From the NCBI RefSeq assembly GCF_964340395.1, contig NC_135562.1, positions 17,841,485-17,889,984 of the forward strand: a stretch of DNA of 48,500 nucleotides. The letters run 5' to 3'. The notes under the pieces are model-generated. The model was not told the DNA's origin. It ran no database searches and was given only the letters and a program-made list of their open reading frames with translations. Within the stretch, counting starts at the first letter, position 1. Each line of letters opens with the position of its first letter. Source of the DNA: Glandiceps talaboti (Eukaryota > Hemichordata > Enteropneusta > Spengelidae). This document shows positions 1 to 19,268 of this stretch, in pieces. Both the position numbers and the translations under genes were made by a program.

Positions 1-15
1 AATTAATATACTTAC

Positions 16-6019
<6,004 letters not shown>

Positions 6020-7019
6020 AGTGTTACGTTTGGTCCTCGGTCTGCAGAGAAACGAAGCAGTATGTTAGTACATGACATGAATAATTCAATTGGTTCAGTG
6101 GATATCAAAATATTTTGAATGGAAAAACCACTTGACTATGATACAACTAATGACATCAGACTGTTCACGAACGGAACCTTTTACAACCAAATGAATTGGA
6201 TTAATAACATTTGGCTCAGCATTTTGGAACAGCAGAGACTTGCTTGTATTACACACCATAGTTTGATAAGAACTGCCTCTGTATGTGTAAATGAAATGCC
6301 AGGGGAACTGGAAGTTTGTTTGCGAATGACTATTAATATGTAAAGTGGCCATAAAACTGTTCTTATCAAATGCTGGAATGTAATACAAGTCTCTGTACTC
6401 CCAACATGCTAAGCCAAGTGTTGGTAATCTATTTCATTTGTTAACGTTTCCTTTTGCAACATGTACAGGTTCCGTCATCCACGGTCATACATGTATGACG
6501 GCAGTTGGAATTGTACCTTGCTTAGAGTATCATAGTAGTAACAGTTCTTGGGAAACTTTGTTAAGCAATAGTCCCTTGAAGTTGAATGGGAATCGAGATC
6601 ATTTAAGATTGACAGCGAAGACCTAAATATATGTTAGTAACCTGCCACATACTTACATACAGCGACAATACTACATGTATTTCAGGAATGTGGTTGCATG
6701 GGAATTGCAGTTGGAAATAGTTTCCCTTGCTAAGCAGGACATATTAAACATCTAATCGTTACAAACTTAATCAGATGTAAACTGCAAGCCTTCCATAAGG
6801 TCTTTCCTTCACATGTTATCAGATTATGAAATTCTTTGTTACCAAATGGTTTATCACTTAATTTATAATATTCATTAAATGACTCAGTACAATTAAACAC
6901 TACATCAACCGCATATGAGGACACATGTACTTTATTATCATCAGTATATGTACGAATTTATACGAAATTTTAAGCTAAGCCTTGCATTCCTCAGAAATTG
7001 CCCACAATCATTAAGTATC
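6020..7019. other. Upstream region of gene B
   Basis: No conserved frame or core promoter element recognised. Short overlapping ORFs on both strands at 6100-6400 look like chance. Confidence 0.5.
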
Positions 7020-7660
7020 CAAATAAATCATTAAGATTCAAAGCTACACCAACAAGCTTGGTAGGACACGTGCGCTTATTGCCAATGATAAATATCCCGA
7101 ATTATTTGAAATATGAAGCCTATGTTCTTAAGGTAGTGCCTAATTTGCAAAAGTCATTACTTTAATATGCAAATTAACCATATTTGAAGAGAACTACTGT
7201 AAAATGACCTGATATATATAACAAGTGAATTGTGTTATTGTCAATATATTTATCACGTGAAAATCATTAGATATGCAAATTAATCATTGGAGTTACAAGC
7301 CACACCAACAAGCTTTGTACAATATGTTTTACCTTGCATTCAAAGAATATTCATTTGTCTAATTACAACAAATTGTAAATTTACAAATAACTTATTATAG
7401 GTATATGCTACATTAAGAAGCTTCACACAACACATGCGCTCCGTTTCCATCAAAATGCTGTATGTTCGAAATTCTGCGAATTTGGAGCATACACTATTAA
7501 CATATCGTCTAATCACCGAAATTCATTATTTATGCACATATCTCATGAATATTCATGTCGTGTTTATAAAAACCTGATTAATTCTAGCCATTACGTTTAG
7601 AAAGATGTGTACCAAATTTCGTTTGAAATTAGCAAGCTGTTTTGAAGCAAATGAGGACAC
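7020..7660 (+). repeat. Dispersed repeat family R4 with TACA tail
   Basis: Contains degenerate tandem units (ACACCAACAAGCTT... ATGCGCT) and a conserved tail, AACCTGATTAATTCTAGCCA then GTGTACCAAATTTCGTTTGA, ending GAGGACACATACATA that runs straight into a TACA/CAGA microsatellite. Confidence 0.6.
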
Positions 7661-7740
7661 ATACATACATACATACATACATACATACATACATACATAC
7701 ATACATACATACAGATACAGACAGACACAGAAATAGACAC

Positions 7741-7783
<43 letters not shown>

Positions 7784-7785
7784 CA
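7661..7785 (+). repeat. TACA then CAGA microsatellite
   Basis: Directly follows the tail of an R4 repeat, so it was probably seeded by that element. Confidence 0.95.
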
Positions 7786-8577
7786 GTCACAGACAAACAC
7801 ATACATAGACACAATCCCCGTACGGAAGGCAACGCTGACTAAAGGTACGACGTGCATTGTTCATGTATATAGACTAGTAGATGTATAATGTTATTCATCA
7901 GCTTGTCTGCTGACAGAGTGTTCCATCATGTGTGACTGCATTGCCCTTTATCAGTCTCTGGGATTATATATTTAGACTGTGTATTTATAGACAACGGTTA
8001 TCGTGAACAGATAACTGATCAGTAATGCCACCATTCCCATCAGCCAACTGGTCACAAAATATGACCTACATTACCCATTTTCAACAAGAATGCATATCAG
8101 TTGTACACATTTTTTCCAAAGATATTATGATGTAACATATCGCTAGAATTTATTTGTCGTTTCTTCAGTATCAAAGTGTGTCACCTGTTATGATACAGGC
8201 ACGGGAAAAACTTGTTATGACAACGGTTACGTATACACTATATGTGACCTTTGACATAGCTGCATATGGCTGATTTCCCAACAGAATGTTTATGAATGGC
8301 GGCTACGATTATATTATCTGCTCTGTGATTCGGACATGTGAAAGATAGTCCCAAGATATACACGATTTACATGTAAACAGAATAAAGGAGCCGTTTTAAT
8401 ATAACGCTAGGATAACAATGAAATAATATTTTTACAACTTTAAAATATCCATGGATATCCCCAAAGTAGTTCCCATAGTGTAAGAAACAGCAACACAACT
8501 TGTCAACAACTCGATAACGATAGCTATGGCAACATGATGGCATAAATTGTTATGGGATGGTTGGAGTAAAGATGGAA

Positions 8578-8785
8578 AGATGGACGGACGGACGGACAGA
8601 CAGACAGAGTGAGACAGACGGACATATGTTTACATGCATACATACATACATACATACATACATACATACATACATACATACATACATACATACATACATA
8701 CATACATACATACATACATACAGGTATATGCGCGCGCACAAACAGACAGCCAGACAGACATATAAATAAATAGGTAGCTAGGTAG
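8578..8785 (+). repeat. GGAC/CAGA/TACA microsatellite complex
   Basis: Short GGAC and CAGA runs, a long (TACA)n, then GGTA/GATA units. Confidence 0.93.
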
Positions 8786-9248
8786 ATAGATAAATAAATA
8801 GAAAATACATTTCTTCTTCAGTAGAAAAACCTTAATGGAAAATCAAAGGAATAATCAACACAGAAAAAAACAATATTGAATTTTGACATGTGTCTAAATG
8901 AGAGATTGTCTACAATTTCGTTGGAATAATATCATTCAATCGTCTCTATATAACAGACACCTGATACAGTGTTATAGTTGTTTGATGGTTGTATTGTAAT
9001 GAAGCTAAAAGTACTTTCAATACACACTGCACAGAAAGTTCAGAGGTCAAGGCACCAGCGAGAAATTCCTATTGTATCCTTTAATAGTTGTACATTTGTC
9101 CGTGCGTCATGGCATACCGTATAGCTGTTCGTACGTGCTGTGCATATGTAAGATACGAGTAGCTATTAAACAAACTTGAGCAACAAGACATGGTTCATAC
9201 GATACAGTCACTATTGCTTTACATACGAGTTTAAACATACGCGTACAT

Positions 9249-9410
<162 letters not shown>

Positions 9411-9413
9411 ATA

Positions 9414-9492
<79 letters not shown>
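9411..9492. repeat. TA dinucleotide array
   Basis: Between the PLE-like island and the left arm region of the inverted repeat. Confidence 0.95.
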
Positions 9493-9494
<2 letters not shown>

Positions 9495-9591
9495 ACTGGA
9501 TGTAGATAAAACCACATAAAAGTGCTCAATACGGGTAGTAGAGCGAATTATATACAGGTTTTGAAAATTTGAACCAAATTATATGCTATAG

Positions 9592-9640
9592 ACCCTACAG
9601 AACTGTTTCGTGAGGTGCGTAGTCCTCACTCATCAGGGGT
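9592..9640 (-). ncRNA. Hammerhead ribozyme, type I, left arm (opposite strand)
   Basis: Exact mirror of the plus-strand ribozyme, produced by the inverted repeat. All core nucleotides and stems are the same when read on the minus strand. A transcript crossing the locus in either direction would carry one sense ribozyme and one antisense copy able to pair with it. Confidence 0.87.
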
Positions 9641-9833
9641 AGAATGGAATATAGTATCTGCGTTTCCTTACCGTTAAATTCTATAATTCTAATGTTCCTA
9701 ACAGGGAATATCTACCTAGTAACATAGCGTATTATATGCTAATACGCTATGTTACTAGGTAGATATTCCCTGTTAGGAACATTAGAATTATAGAATTTAA
9801 CGGTAAGGAAACGCAGATACTATATTCCATTCT

Positions 9834-9882
9834 ACCCCTGATGAGTGAGGACTACGCACCTCACGAAACAGTTCTGTAGGGT
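9834..9882 (+). ncRNA. Hammerhead ribozyme, type I, right arm
   Basis: Core CUGAUGA at 9838-9844. Stem II GTGAGG (9845-9850) pairs with CCTCAC (9859-9864). GAAA is at 9865-9868. A minimal stem III ACAG/CTGT with loop TT spans 9868-9877, and the cleavage-site nucleotide is A9878. Stem I ACCC (9834-9837) pairs with GGGT (9879-9882), and TATAT/ATATA can extend it outward. All conserved core nucleotides are present. Minimal stem III is known for ribozymes of Penelope-like elements, which usually act as dimers. Confidence 0.88.
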
Positions 9883-9917
9883 CTATAGCATATAATTTGG
9901 TTCAAATTTTCAAAACC

Positions 9918-10081
<164 letters not shown>

Positions 10082-10085
<4 letters not shown>

Positions 10086-10252
10086 ATTATCAAAATTGTA
10101 CTTTTCGTTACTTTGATAACAATAACCTGTCTTAGTTGCTCTATTCTTGTCTGCAGTTTCTGGATATGTGATTCTGTTGTGATTCTTTTGACAGTCAACG
10201 CAGGGTCAACGTGCCAACGAGTGTAGTGGGGAGTCTTGGGGAGCGGTCTCAC
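10082..10252 (-). other. Short open segment beside the ribozyme block
   Basis: Minus-strand frame [20 protein letters not shown]..., then [15 protein letters not shown], running into the TA array. Heptad-like spacing of leucine, isoleucine and glutamine suggests a coiled coil. It could be a 5' remnant of the retroelement that carries the ribozyme, but no diagnostic motif is present. Confidence 0.2.
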
Positions 10253-11559
10253 TAATATAGTGTGCAGACGGGATAATATGCTATACTTTGATCGTATTCT
10301 AGCAAATATTGATCGACTGCAAAGATATAGTTACACACAGACGACTTTTTTAAAGCGCTATTGTACTGGAACAATCGATTGCTATGAGAGAGGCATTGAT
10401 GTCTGCACAAACGTATGCATGTAGCTCATTATGATTTGGTATACTTAATTTGAGTTAATTTAACATCTAAGTACCAAAAATTCAAACGGAAATGAATATG
10501 CTAATTTATTCGGCTTTGAATCTGAGTTCTATATGTCTGAAGTCATGACCTATGATATTTAGATCTGGCTTGATGACGTAACTTGATTTGCGACAACGAC
10601 ACGCTAGATAATACTGTACATATGTAATTACTGTATTGGAATGAAGCCCTGAACTTTGCTCGGGCTTAAGGCCTATGTGCACATCTAATCTAAAAATTGT
10701 TGCGTAATTGGTAAAATATGGTCTTGTACCTTGCTTGTCCTTGGTTCTTTCAGATTATATTTATACTCTGGCCTCACCTGCCCCGTCAGGCAGATTTGAT
10801 ACTGACAGGGGGAAGCACACGTATAACCCTCACCCCTCTGTGTATTTTCAGTGTGTATTACACAGAACCCAGTTGCAATAGTACAAATATATTATTGAAT
10901 AATCGCGATCCATACCAAAGACCTCGACTCGAATATTGAAATCATATGCAAATTGTCGGCACATGTTAAAAAAGGGCAGGTTAGATTTGTAAAGAACGGG
11001 CACCTGCAAAGTCACCGGTGTACCGGAAGCATTCATTTCAGATATGCATGCATAATAATGTAAAAGTATGACAGATATATCAATAGCTACTGGTCTTACG
11101 CACAGTTGTTAGCATTATCATAATAAAAGATTATACTAACACTACATGCACCACACGTCAACAACGTGTGTATGTTCGTAAAGCGATTAATATGTAGCCT
11201 TGAACGCGAAGCATAGTTATAATTCCAACCCAGCTATGTCTTCTCAAGTTCAAAGTAGACGTTCTATATAATATAGTATACAGTCATTATCGCCTTGTGT
11301 TGTAATGTCGCAGGTTTACTAAATATGACCTCTAGGCATATTTGTAACATGGGTTTTCTTATTCCATATGGAATTTGGGGGATTCGGAGGGAGAGGGCAT
11401 ACATTGTAGGTACAACATAGGTGAACACACTGTGTGTAGGTGACCTCTGTACAAACCATACATCGCACAACAAATGTTGCCGACCCAACTTCGCCGGGTG
11501 GTTTGTGTGACCGACTGCAACGGGAGAATTGTTAAAACACCGAGTAGTGTTGAACTTAC
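10253..11559. other. Intergenic sequence without a recognised gene
   Basis: Short ORFs only, with no known motif and no clear repeat. Confidence 0.5.
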
Positions 11560-11701
11560 CTTGAACTTGTAGTTTCAACGTCAGACCGGAGATATGTAGA
11601 AATACTGGCAGTAGCACGGTTAAACACACTCCTAAAATATCGCGACCGTCAACGCTTCCTGCACGGTGGTATGCACGGCTGTGAATGCCAACGTATAACA
11701 A
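11560..11701 (-). CDS. Candidate 5' exon with a signal-peptide-like segment
   Basis: Open frame from ATG at 11701: MLYVGIHSRAYHRAGSVDG, then a hydrophobic stretch ILGVCLTVLLPVFLHISGL, then TLKLQVQ and a phase-1 donor gtaagttc. Phase 1 after a signal peptide is usual for secreted or immunoglobulin-type exons. No downstream exon was recognised between here and gene B, so this may be chance. Confidence 0.22.
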
Positions 11702-12236
11702 TGGTCACGTGACAAAACAACTCGTCGTGCTACTAAGTTTGTCATGCACCATAGAGCGAACTATCTCTCTGTCTCCATTATATATGGTTTACAACAAGCA
11801 GATTGGTCTAGTGTTTTTTTTTGTCATGAGTATAAAAGTATGAACTAACTGTATAATACGGGGACAGTTGTTATTTTTATGCAAATTTGAAATAAGTATA
11901 TCAGCGTTCATATTTCACTTTTATGGAAGACTGCATGGAGTCTAGTCTTGCTGCTAGACGTTCGGACTTTCTTTCGATGCTATAACTATAAGCGAACGAA
12001 GTTCGCATGTGAGGGCCTGCTCCTCGATAGTGTTGTTCGGCTATGTGTCGTATTTTATCGGAAGAACATCCCAGGGCTAGCTGATAGACTACATGGAGTC
12101 TGGCAATGTACATGTATGTGTCAGTCTAAAAGGTCTAGTTGTTGGTCCGCTTGTGTAATCACTCCATACCCCACAATGAGAGAGAGCATTATCATATAGC
12201 AAATAAATAAATGCTAGGATCATTCAGGCTATGTAA

Positions 12237-13165
12237 GGGAGCCACCATTATTTATGTCCGGAGGGGGGAGTCCGTAAGAATTGGTGTGAAATATTTGAGT
12301 AACCCCTACCTGGCTAGATTTTTTTTAGTAACCCACGACCCCCCCCCCCCGACTTGTCATTTTTGAGTGACCCCTCCACCTCGCCATTTTACAGTCATGA
12401 CTGTTCATGGCTTTTTACACATATTACACAATTTGTGGTTATTCCCCAAGTAGCTAGTAAAATTGGACAGAGGCGGTATAAGTTGAAACGAGGCAGCCAT
12501 GTACAGGGAGGGGGATTCCTCCTCCCATCCCTGGAGATTTTTTGTAAATTGAAAGACTGAAAGATGTCCAAGGTAAAAATTGAATCAAATTAAAAGGGTG
12601 CAGTGTGTGTGTGTGTGTGGGGGGGGGGGTGGATACAGGAAGAGGGTTCCCCGCCCCTGAAAATTTTGACATTTAATAACCAAAACTAAGTCTTTAGAGT
12701 GGTATCTGGTGTTATTTCAATATGTCAAGGTGATAACAATACCCTCTCCTCACAAGCAATGATTTATTTCATGTAACAGAACTCCATGTACTAGTCTCGC
12801 TTTGATCAATTTGTGTTAGAGATTGCTATGCTCGACCGTACTTGTTCAGGAAACTACATTTATTTTATACGTCGAAAAAGTGCAAGCATTTTCATAGAGG
12901 TTATATATGTATGTAATATGTACTGAAACATTCCAACAGAGGAAACACTGTATTAATACAATGTGTTTGTTGTTAACTCGCATAAATGTGTATATATAGG
13001 TATCTTCTATACTTCAGTGTGTTATCAAAATTTTTGAGGAGCCCGATCCCCTTTCACTCTCCAGGATTTTGTAACCCCCCTTCTAGCTTATCATATGTCG
13101 AATGACCTTCGGCCTCCGATTCCGAGGCTCCGACCCCCACCGTTATAAAGAAAATGACAGCTCCC
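12237..13165. mobile_element. Non-autonomous DNA transposon, 929 bp, TAA target duplication
   Basis: Left end GGGAGCCACCATT and right end (reverse complement) GGGAGCTGTCATT form terminal inverted repeats. TAA flanks both sides (12234-12236, 13166-13168). Subterminal regions are rich in C/G runs with repeated AGTAACCC/AGTGACCC units. No transposase frame seen. A 3-bp TWA duplication is known for PIF/Harbinger-type elements; assignment is tentative. Confidence 0.72.
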
Positions 13166-13319
13166 TAAGTGTGTGACGCCACCGTCGTACACTTGGACTC
13201 AGACTAGTCACATCAGTATCAAAACATGACAAGTTAGGCAGGCAGACTCTTTGAACTCCTATCCCACTAATCACGTATGATTTATAGAATCACGGTGACC
13301 AGTTGTTCTGCACTTTATA

Positions 13320-13325
13320 CACACG

Positions 13326-13369
<44 letters not shown>

Positions 13370-13395
13370 CGCGCACACACACACCTATTTTCTCT

Positions 13396-13447
<52 letters not shown>

Positions 13448-13516
13448 TTGTCTGTCTGTCTGTCTGTCTGTCTATGTATGTATGTATGTATGTATGTATG
13501 TATGTATGTATGTATG

Positions 13517-13545
<29 letters not shown>
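13320..13545 (+). repeat. CA, TATC, TGTC, TATG compound microsatellite
   Basis: Four simple repeats follow one another without unique sequence between them. Confidence 0.95.
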
Positions 13546-13547
<2 letters not shown>

Positions 13548-13869
13548 CGTCGTACATATTTTATTGTCATTAAGGTATCTGTTCTTTTTGTTGATACTTC
13601 TCGACAATCAAGTGATAATGTTTATTGATTCTTTCTGGTAAAGTTGATTGAACGTGAACTCTACCGAAACAAGTATGAATCAACATTAAATGCCATTCTT
13701 ATCTATATTCCAAATTTATTCAATTGCTTGAACTCAAAGCCAAGGTACAAGGTAAAACCTTCACATACTTGATTAAATAAACGTCTATACTCCGTGTCCC
13801 AATGATATGATGAGTTTCTTACACAAAGTGTAACAAAAACTTAAATGTTATTACCAGACCAGATCAGAA

Positions 13870-14105
13870 AGACTAGACTTTAGAGTTTCAATTAGGGAGG
13901 CACAGTGTTTTTCACATATCACGTTTTTTTGTGACGAATTACACAAAGAAAGATAGTGTGTACACTACTTTATCGCCCTGCAAACATAGATAACAAGTTT
14001 TGTGTTTGAGTCTTCCTTATTTCATCTATTGATGTGGTGCCTGTGAGATAAAATACATAATTTCAAATGTTGCGAGTTATCGGAGTCTGTATTTAGTTTT
14101 TATGT
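13870..14105. repeat. Dispersed repeat family R3, copy 2
   Basis: Same ordered blocks as 4020-4300 with substitutions and small gaps; in both places an R2 copy lies within about 1 kb. Confidence 0.5.
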
Positions 14106-14402
14106 ACACTGTGATGGGTGGGTGCAACCAGTTGTATACTAAAAACTTGAGTTGGGTCACTTGAATTTCATCACTGTTTACTGTATAGAACTAGTTGTGC
14201 CTAGTTATCACAACCTATTACTTAATTCACTAATTGGACAATGTTTACTTATCTCAGTTTCTGTGACGTTTCTTGGTTGAATGTGGCTCATCAAGCATAC
14301 TTGATCTTTGAAACACAATGCAATTATAATTTCGGCTGTATGTCATATCCTAACCTCCATAATACAATAATGTCCATACACATATTGGGATGAAATATAT
14401 AA

Positions 14403-14645
14403 GTGGTGGTGGTGGTGTGTGTGTGTGTGTGTATGTGTGTATGTATGTATGTATGTATGTATGTATGTACATTGTATGTATGTATGTATGTATGTATGTA
14501 TGTGTGTATGTGTGTGTGTGTGTATGTGTGTATGTATGTATGTATGTATGTATGTATGTATGTATGTATGTGTTTTTGTTTGTTTGTTTGTTTGTTTGTT
14601 TGTTTGTTTGTTTGTTTGTTTGTTCGTTCGTTCGTTCGTTCGTTT
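14403..14645 (+). repeat. GT, TGTA, TTTG, TTCG compound microsatellite
   Basis: Ends in (TTTG)n that changes to (TTCG)n. Confidence 0.95.
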
Positions 14646-14936
14646 TTTTTTGTTTTTTTGCATGGATGAGTGAAGCAATATCATATTTCGCATAATGTCA
14701 ACGTTATAGTGCATGTTTTTTTAAGTTACAAATGCTTAGCTATTTTTAAAGACAACACCAAGGACAAATACCTAGGCAGGTAATGTAGGTCCATATGGTG
14801 TTTCGTTCAATACTTGATAACAACACCTTACGTCGTATAGTATTCGTGAATAAAGTATTCAGTTTGAAGACTTTTTTAAAATACTTGAAAAGGACAGTAA
14901 AAGAATATAAGACCTAAAACAACTTGTGTGATTTCG

Positions 14937-15225
14937 ATTACGCTCAATTTTAGAATACGTCGGGTAGGTAGATTTATTTTTTCAAGTGTGAGAGTCTAAA
15001 ATCACGTGGGGACGCGACAACATCATCATGTTTATGTGAACGCTGTAGGTGGAGCACATTAATTCTGTGGGAGAGTAACGAGATTGAGTAGACGTAATGC
15101 ATGAAGATAACGTGGTGTAAAATCGTAATACGGTCGTCAGAAACTAGACTAGGTAAAAACAAGGTTAGGGTCGGCAATAAAAGACTAGGTGGGGTCGGGT
15201 AACCAGAACCAAACATTTTTATTTT
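14937..15225. repeat. Dispersed repeat family R2, copy 2
   Basis: Ends GATTACGCTCAATTTTAGAA and AAAGACTAGGTGGGGTCGGG match copy 1. It lies in the 3' flank of gene A, and the corresponding flank of D lacks it. Confidence 0.5.
15218..15223 (-). promoter_or_regulatory. Poly(A) signal AATAAA of gene A
   Basis: AATAAA on the minus strand about 80 nt past the stop codon of gene A. It lies at the edge of a dispersed repeat (14937-15225), which may have supplied it. Confidence 0.5.
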
Positions 15226-15301
15226 GACCTAAACAGTCATGGCTATGGATACATTGGAGGCTTCTTCTTCTCTACACATTCCAGTAAATTTTATGTTGTC
15301 T

Positions 15302-15432
15302 TCATTTCTGGTTTATTCTTTCCATTTCTTTAGCTTTTAACACCCTTCTCAAAATTTTTCCAGTAGGGGATTTGGGGATTTTGTCTGTGAACTCAACACC
15401 ACCCCTGAGTTTTTTGTATGGAGCAACTCTTT
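15302..15432 (-). CDS. Gene A exon 12 (C-terminus and stop)
   Basis: Encodes [29 protein letters not shown] with the catalytic lysine, and ends KEMERINQK then TGA. Acceptor cttctttcag. Confidence 0.94.
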
Positions 15433-18400
15433 CTGAAAGAAGAAACGAAACATGCAAGGTAAATAAGAACTGTAGGTGGCGCAATTGTGGTTTTAACGAA
15501 AGCCGTGTTTAATTGCGCACTTAATTGCGCATCTTTGAATAAAGCACATGACAGACTACACATTCATGACTCGCATCTTTTTGTTCAAATGTCCTCATAT
15601 TTCTGTAAGATTTACGTACAAAATACCGGAATGGAAAAAAAGCATAATATGATCAATTAGTTGATTTTTTTTGAACTCGGATTCACTACTTAGTATGATG
15701 CCTTTGAGCCAACCTACACTAACGTAGCTTTTAAGTTGAACCGAAAGGGTCTCTGACCTTCAACAAACTTGATGGCATCGTCTGGTGTCAGTTTGTCTGA
15801 TTTGGGGACAACAAATGCCTTGGGTACTTCTCCTGACTTTTTATCTGGCACACCAATGACAGCAGCATCTTGAATATCTGGGTTGGTTAGTAATACAGCT
15901 TCCAATTGTGCTGGGGCAACCTGTCAACATAAATGAAACACTGTCATGTAGGATGAAAGGTAACATATATACGAGATAGGGATATATATATTTCCCTCAT
16001 GGAAGTTTGTCTCCAGTCCTTCCGAAATGGTAAAATGAATTTGAGAGGTCCATGTTTCGTTTTCAAGAGAAATAAACAGAATTTTCTCTGGAACCCCATA
16101 TATTATAATTTACGGATAGTTTGGAATCAAAATGGGTTAAGCTTACGATCACGGTGACCTAAAATGTGCATGGCGATCCTTGACTATTTTCAAATTTTAT
16201 CCCAGATTTCCGAATGTCTTGAAGTTGTCTTAAAGAAAACAGCAAAAGTTAACGACTTTTATTTCCAAGGGGTTTACAACATGATCAATACGCCTATAGT
16301 TTATTTAGAAGTGATTCAGAATTTTGATGCGAGTCTAAGCAATGTGTGAGTATGTGTGACTCAATAATGGAATTTTCCATTAGTATTTCAGAAGTTGAGG
16401 AGTCACTCATGACGTCAGAGAACAGGACAGATAAACGGTTGTAGCTATAGATATAATTGATATCAGATTGAGAAATAAACAAGAATTTGGATGTATAATA
16501 TTTCAGAAATGCCAACCTGCACACCCATGTACTTGATTACTTCCTTAAGTCGGTCAACGACAAAGAAATGTCCTGTTGCATCATAATGACCAATATCTCC
16601 TGCAATAAAAAGTCACAATCATGTTTAAGAAGTATTCTGGCAGTTACGTTACTGAATAATTAAGGTCCTACTTGCATTGCTGCCCGTTTCATGTTAGTGT
16701 TCACCGGCTTTTTTTATACAACCCCACAGAAACCAGTAAGAAATTTTACATTTAAGATAGCGAGAAATGAATAAAGTTTCTTTGTGACAGTATGTCTAAA
16801 TGAAATGAACTAAAGCAACCACCACATCAAGCAGGTATCAAATGGATACATCATAATACTGTCGCCTGCATGTCTATGTCTAGTTGCTGTTCGTTTAAAT
16901 GGTTTATATCATTTAGACAAAACGTAGCAAGAAATAGTGACCTTGCTAACGTGAAGTGTAGAATGTGCATTTGTATAAAAAAGAGCAGTGTATACTAACG
17001 CTAAACTGCCATGTGTGTAGTATCTATAAAATAGCTGAAGCTGTAATATCCCATATTTTCCACTGTAATTCAAGTAACATTTCTTCACCTATTTTATCAA
17101 AGACAAGATTTCTTATCAAGCTCAGGCCTTTGGCGTTAACTTCAAACCTCAAGGTCGCTATGAATAGACATTTATACATAGAGACACTTTTCAAGTCCAT
17201 ACACACAAAGGTAAGGTTCAATTCGTAAATAGACTTCTGATCTTCACCTCTACGTTCAAGGTCTAATACTGAATACCTTCAATTTTGTTTGGATTCTTGA
17301 ATACTGAATGTTAATACCTATCAATAAATTTCACATTTCTCTTATTTTGCCCTTTATATGACATATTTAGACATGCACTCATTCCCGATAAATATTGTAA
17401 CTTTCCAACTAGAGAGAAATGTCTTTTCTTACTGTCTTGTAAGAATGATACTGTTCAATTTAAACTAGCACTATTTATACATAAGTCTTTTAAATGCCGT
17501 CTAGAATTCGTAGCCACTCTGTAACTCTTTCACTCTCTGTATCTTGTTTTGTATATTTTGTTGTGCGATGGGCTAATGCCTTAGCATATTTGCAATAAAC
17601 TTATTTATACGAATACATTTCACATTTCTTCGTATATCAAACAATACATATTGTCATTCGATTGTCTAAACACCGGAAGAATGTTTGTGTCTGGTTTTCA
17701 CTACTAATATCACTGTTAAAGGGGAATGTCACTCTAGGAAAAAGAGACATTTTGACAAACTATGGGATCTAGCATGTCATTTCATGATTTGATATCACCT
17801 ACAATTATCTGTGATTTCAGAGAAACACCAAGTTGGTCTTGTGCCTTAATAGAATGTCTTTGCTGCGGAGCAATGCAACATGGGAGTCAGCAGAAATAAT
17901 AGATTCATGGATGAGCAATGAATATTCATGACTCCTAAGTGCATATCTCTCAGGATTATCCATTGTTCAATTTGTGTTAGTTTGATATAGCCTGACAGAT
18001 CCAGGCGTTCCTTCCTCTCATCAGTTCCCGTCATGTCATCGGGATGGACAGTTCACTGCCACACGCTCGACCATTCAGTGAACTGGAATCTTTCAGCGTC
18101 ACGAAATATCATGAATATTCATGAGCACGGCTCACCGCCATTCTTCCCCAAGTCTTCGGAACTTGTCGGCAGAAGTTTCGCCCTTTGTTTAAAAGATTCG
18201 GTAGTTTTCGGATGTAAACATGCCACACGTGCCACTATATACGACGTACGAAGAAAGATGGCAACTGCTGAAAGCGGTAAGTACGAGCTCGTACGAGTTA
18301 TCATCCCTTTTTGACCTATTGATCTGTCTGGCAGCGAGGTCAGATTTTGCTCAATAGTCCGTGCTAAGTTCATGGGTACATATGTAAGACTAAATGTCTT

Positions 18401-19237
18401 TTTAGAGGTTTTCCTTTGCATATATCGCTGTAGTCAGTCTGAAAGAGGATTTTCCAAGCTTTACAACGAGGGGTCATAATTTTTTGTCGGATAATGGGGC
18501 GCGATGGGGCGCGTTTTTTCGGGAGCAGTGTAAATTCTCGGTGATCAGAGCGAGAGTGTCCACGTATTCAACACTGTGTACTATGTGTGACACGTTGTTT
18601 GTCACTGTCAGCCTAGCGCCTGTTGACTTTCTTGGAGTAGATTTGTTTTGGTGAGGGAATAGCTATCTGAGTTCTAAAACGAATTTCTTGAAAACGTAAT
18701 CACGGTAACGTAAGCCTTATTTACATGCGTGATAGTGGATGAAAGCTTCGTTGTGTTGTGTGGTCATTGTCGATCGATCGTCGGATATATATGCGTGAGT
18801 AAATGGATTAGATGCGTAGACGTAGACGTACATCGTATGCAAAGCATGTGTATACAATCGTAAATGTAATCATATGTTGACACTTGGTAGGTAATGACAA
18901 TGTAACTGTTACAGTTAAATTATTTGTGTCAATTTTTGCCAGCTGCTTTCAATATTGGTCTATAGAGTACTAATGAATTTTTTTTCGTCCGACAGCATCA
19001 TCGTCAGTCTTACTAGCACCATCCACAGAGCCAAAGCAAATCGAGCCAGGAGATATCAAAATTGAGACTAGTGTAAGAGGGTATGTGAGACATATTTCCG
19101 ATATCACGTACTGCAATATCTTATTATTACTTTGTGTCACTTGCTTATGATCTGACATAGTAAACATGCACTTGAAACCAGGCCATAAAACAAAATGTAA
19201 TCCAAGATGTGATAATTTTAATAGTAGTAACAACAGC

Positions 19238-19268
<31 letters not shown>

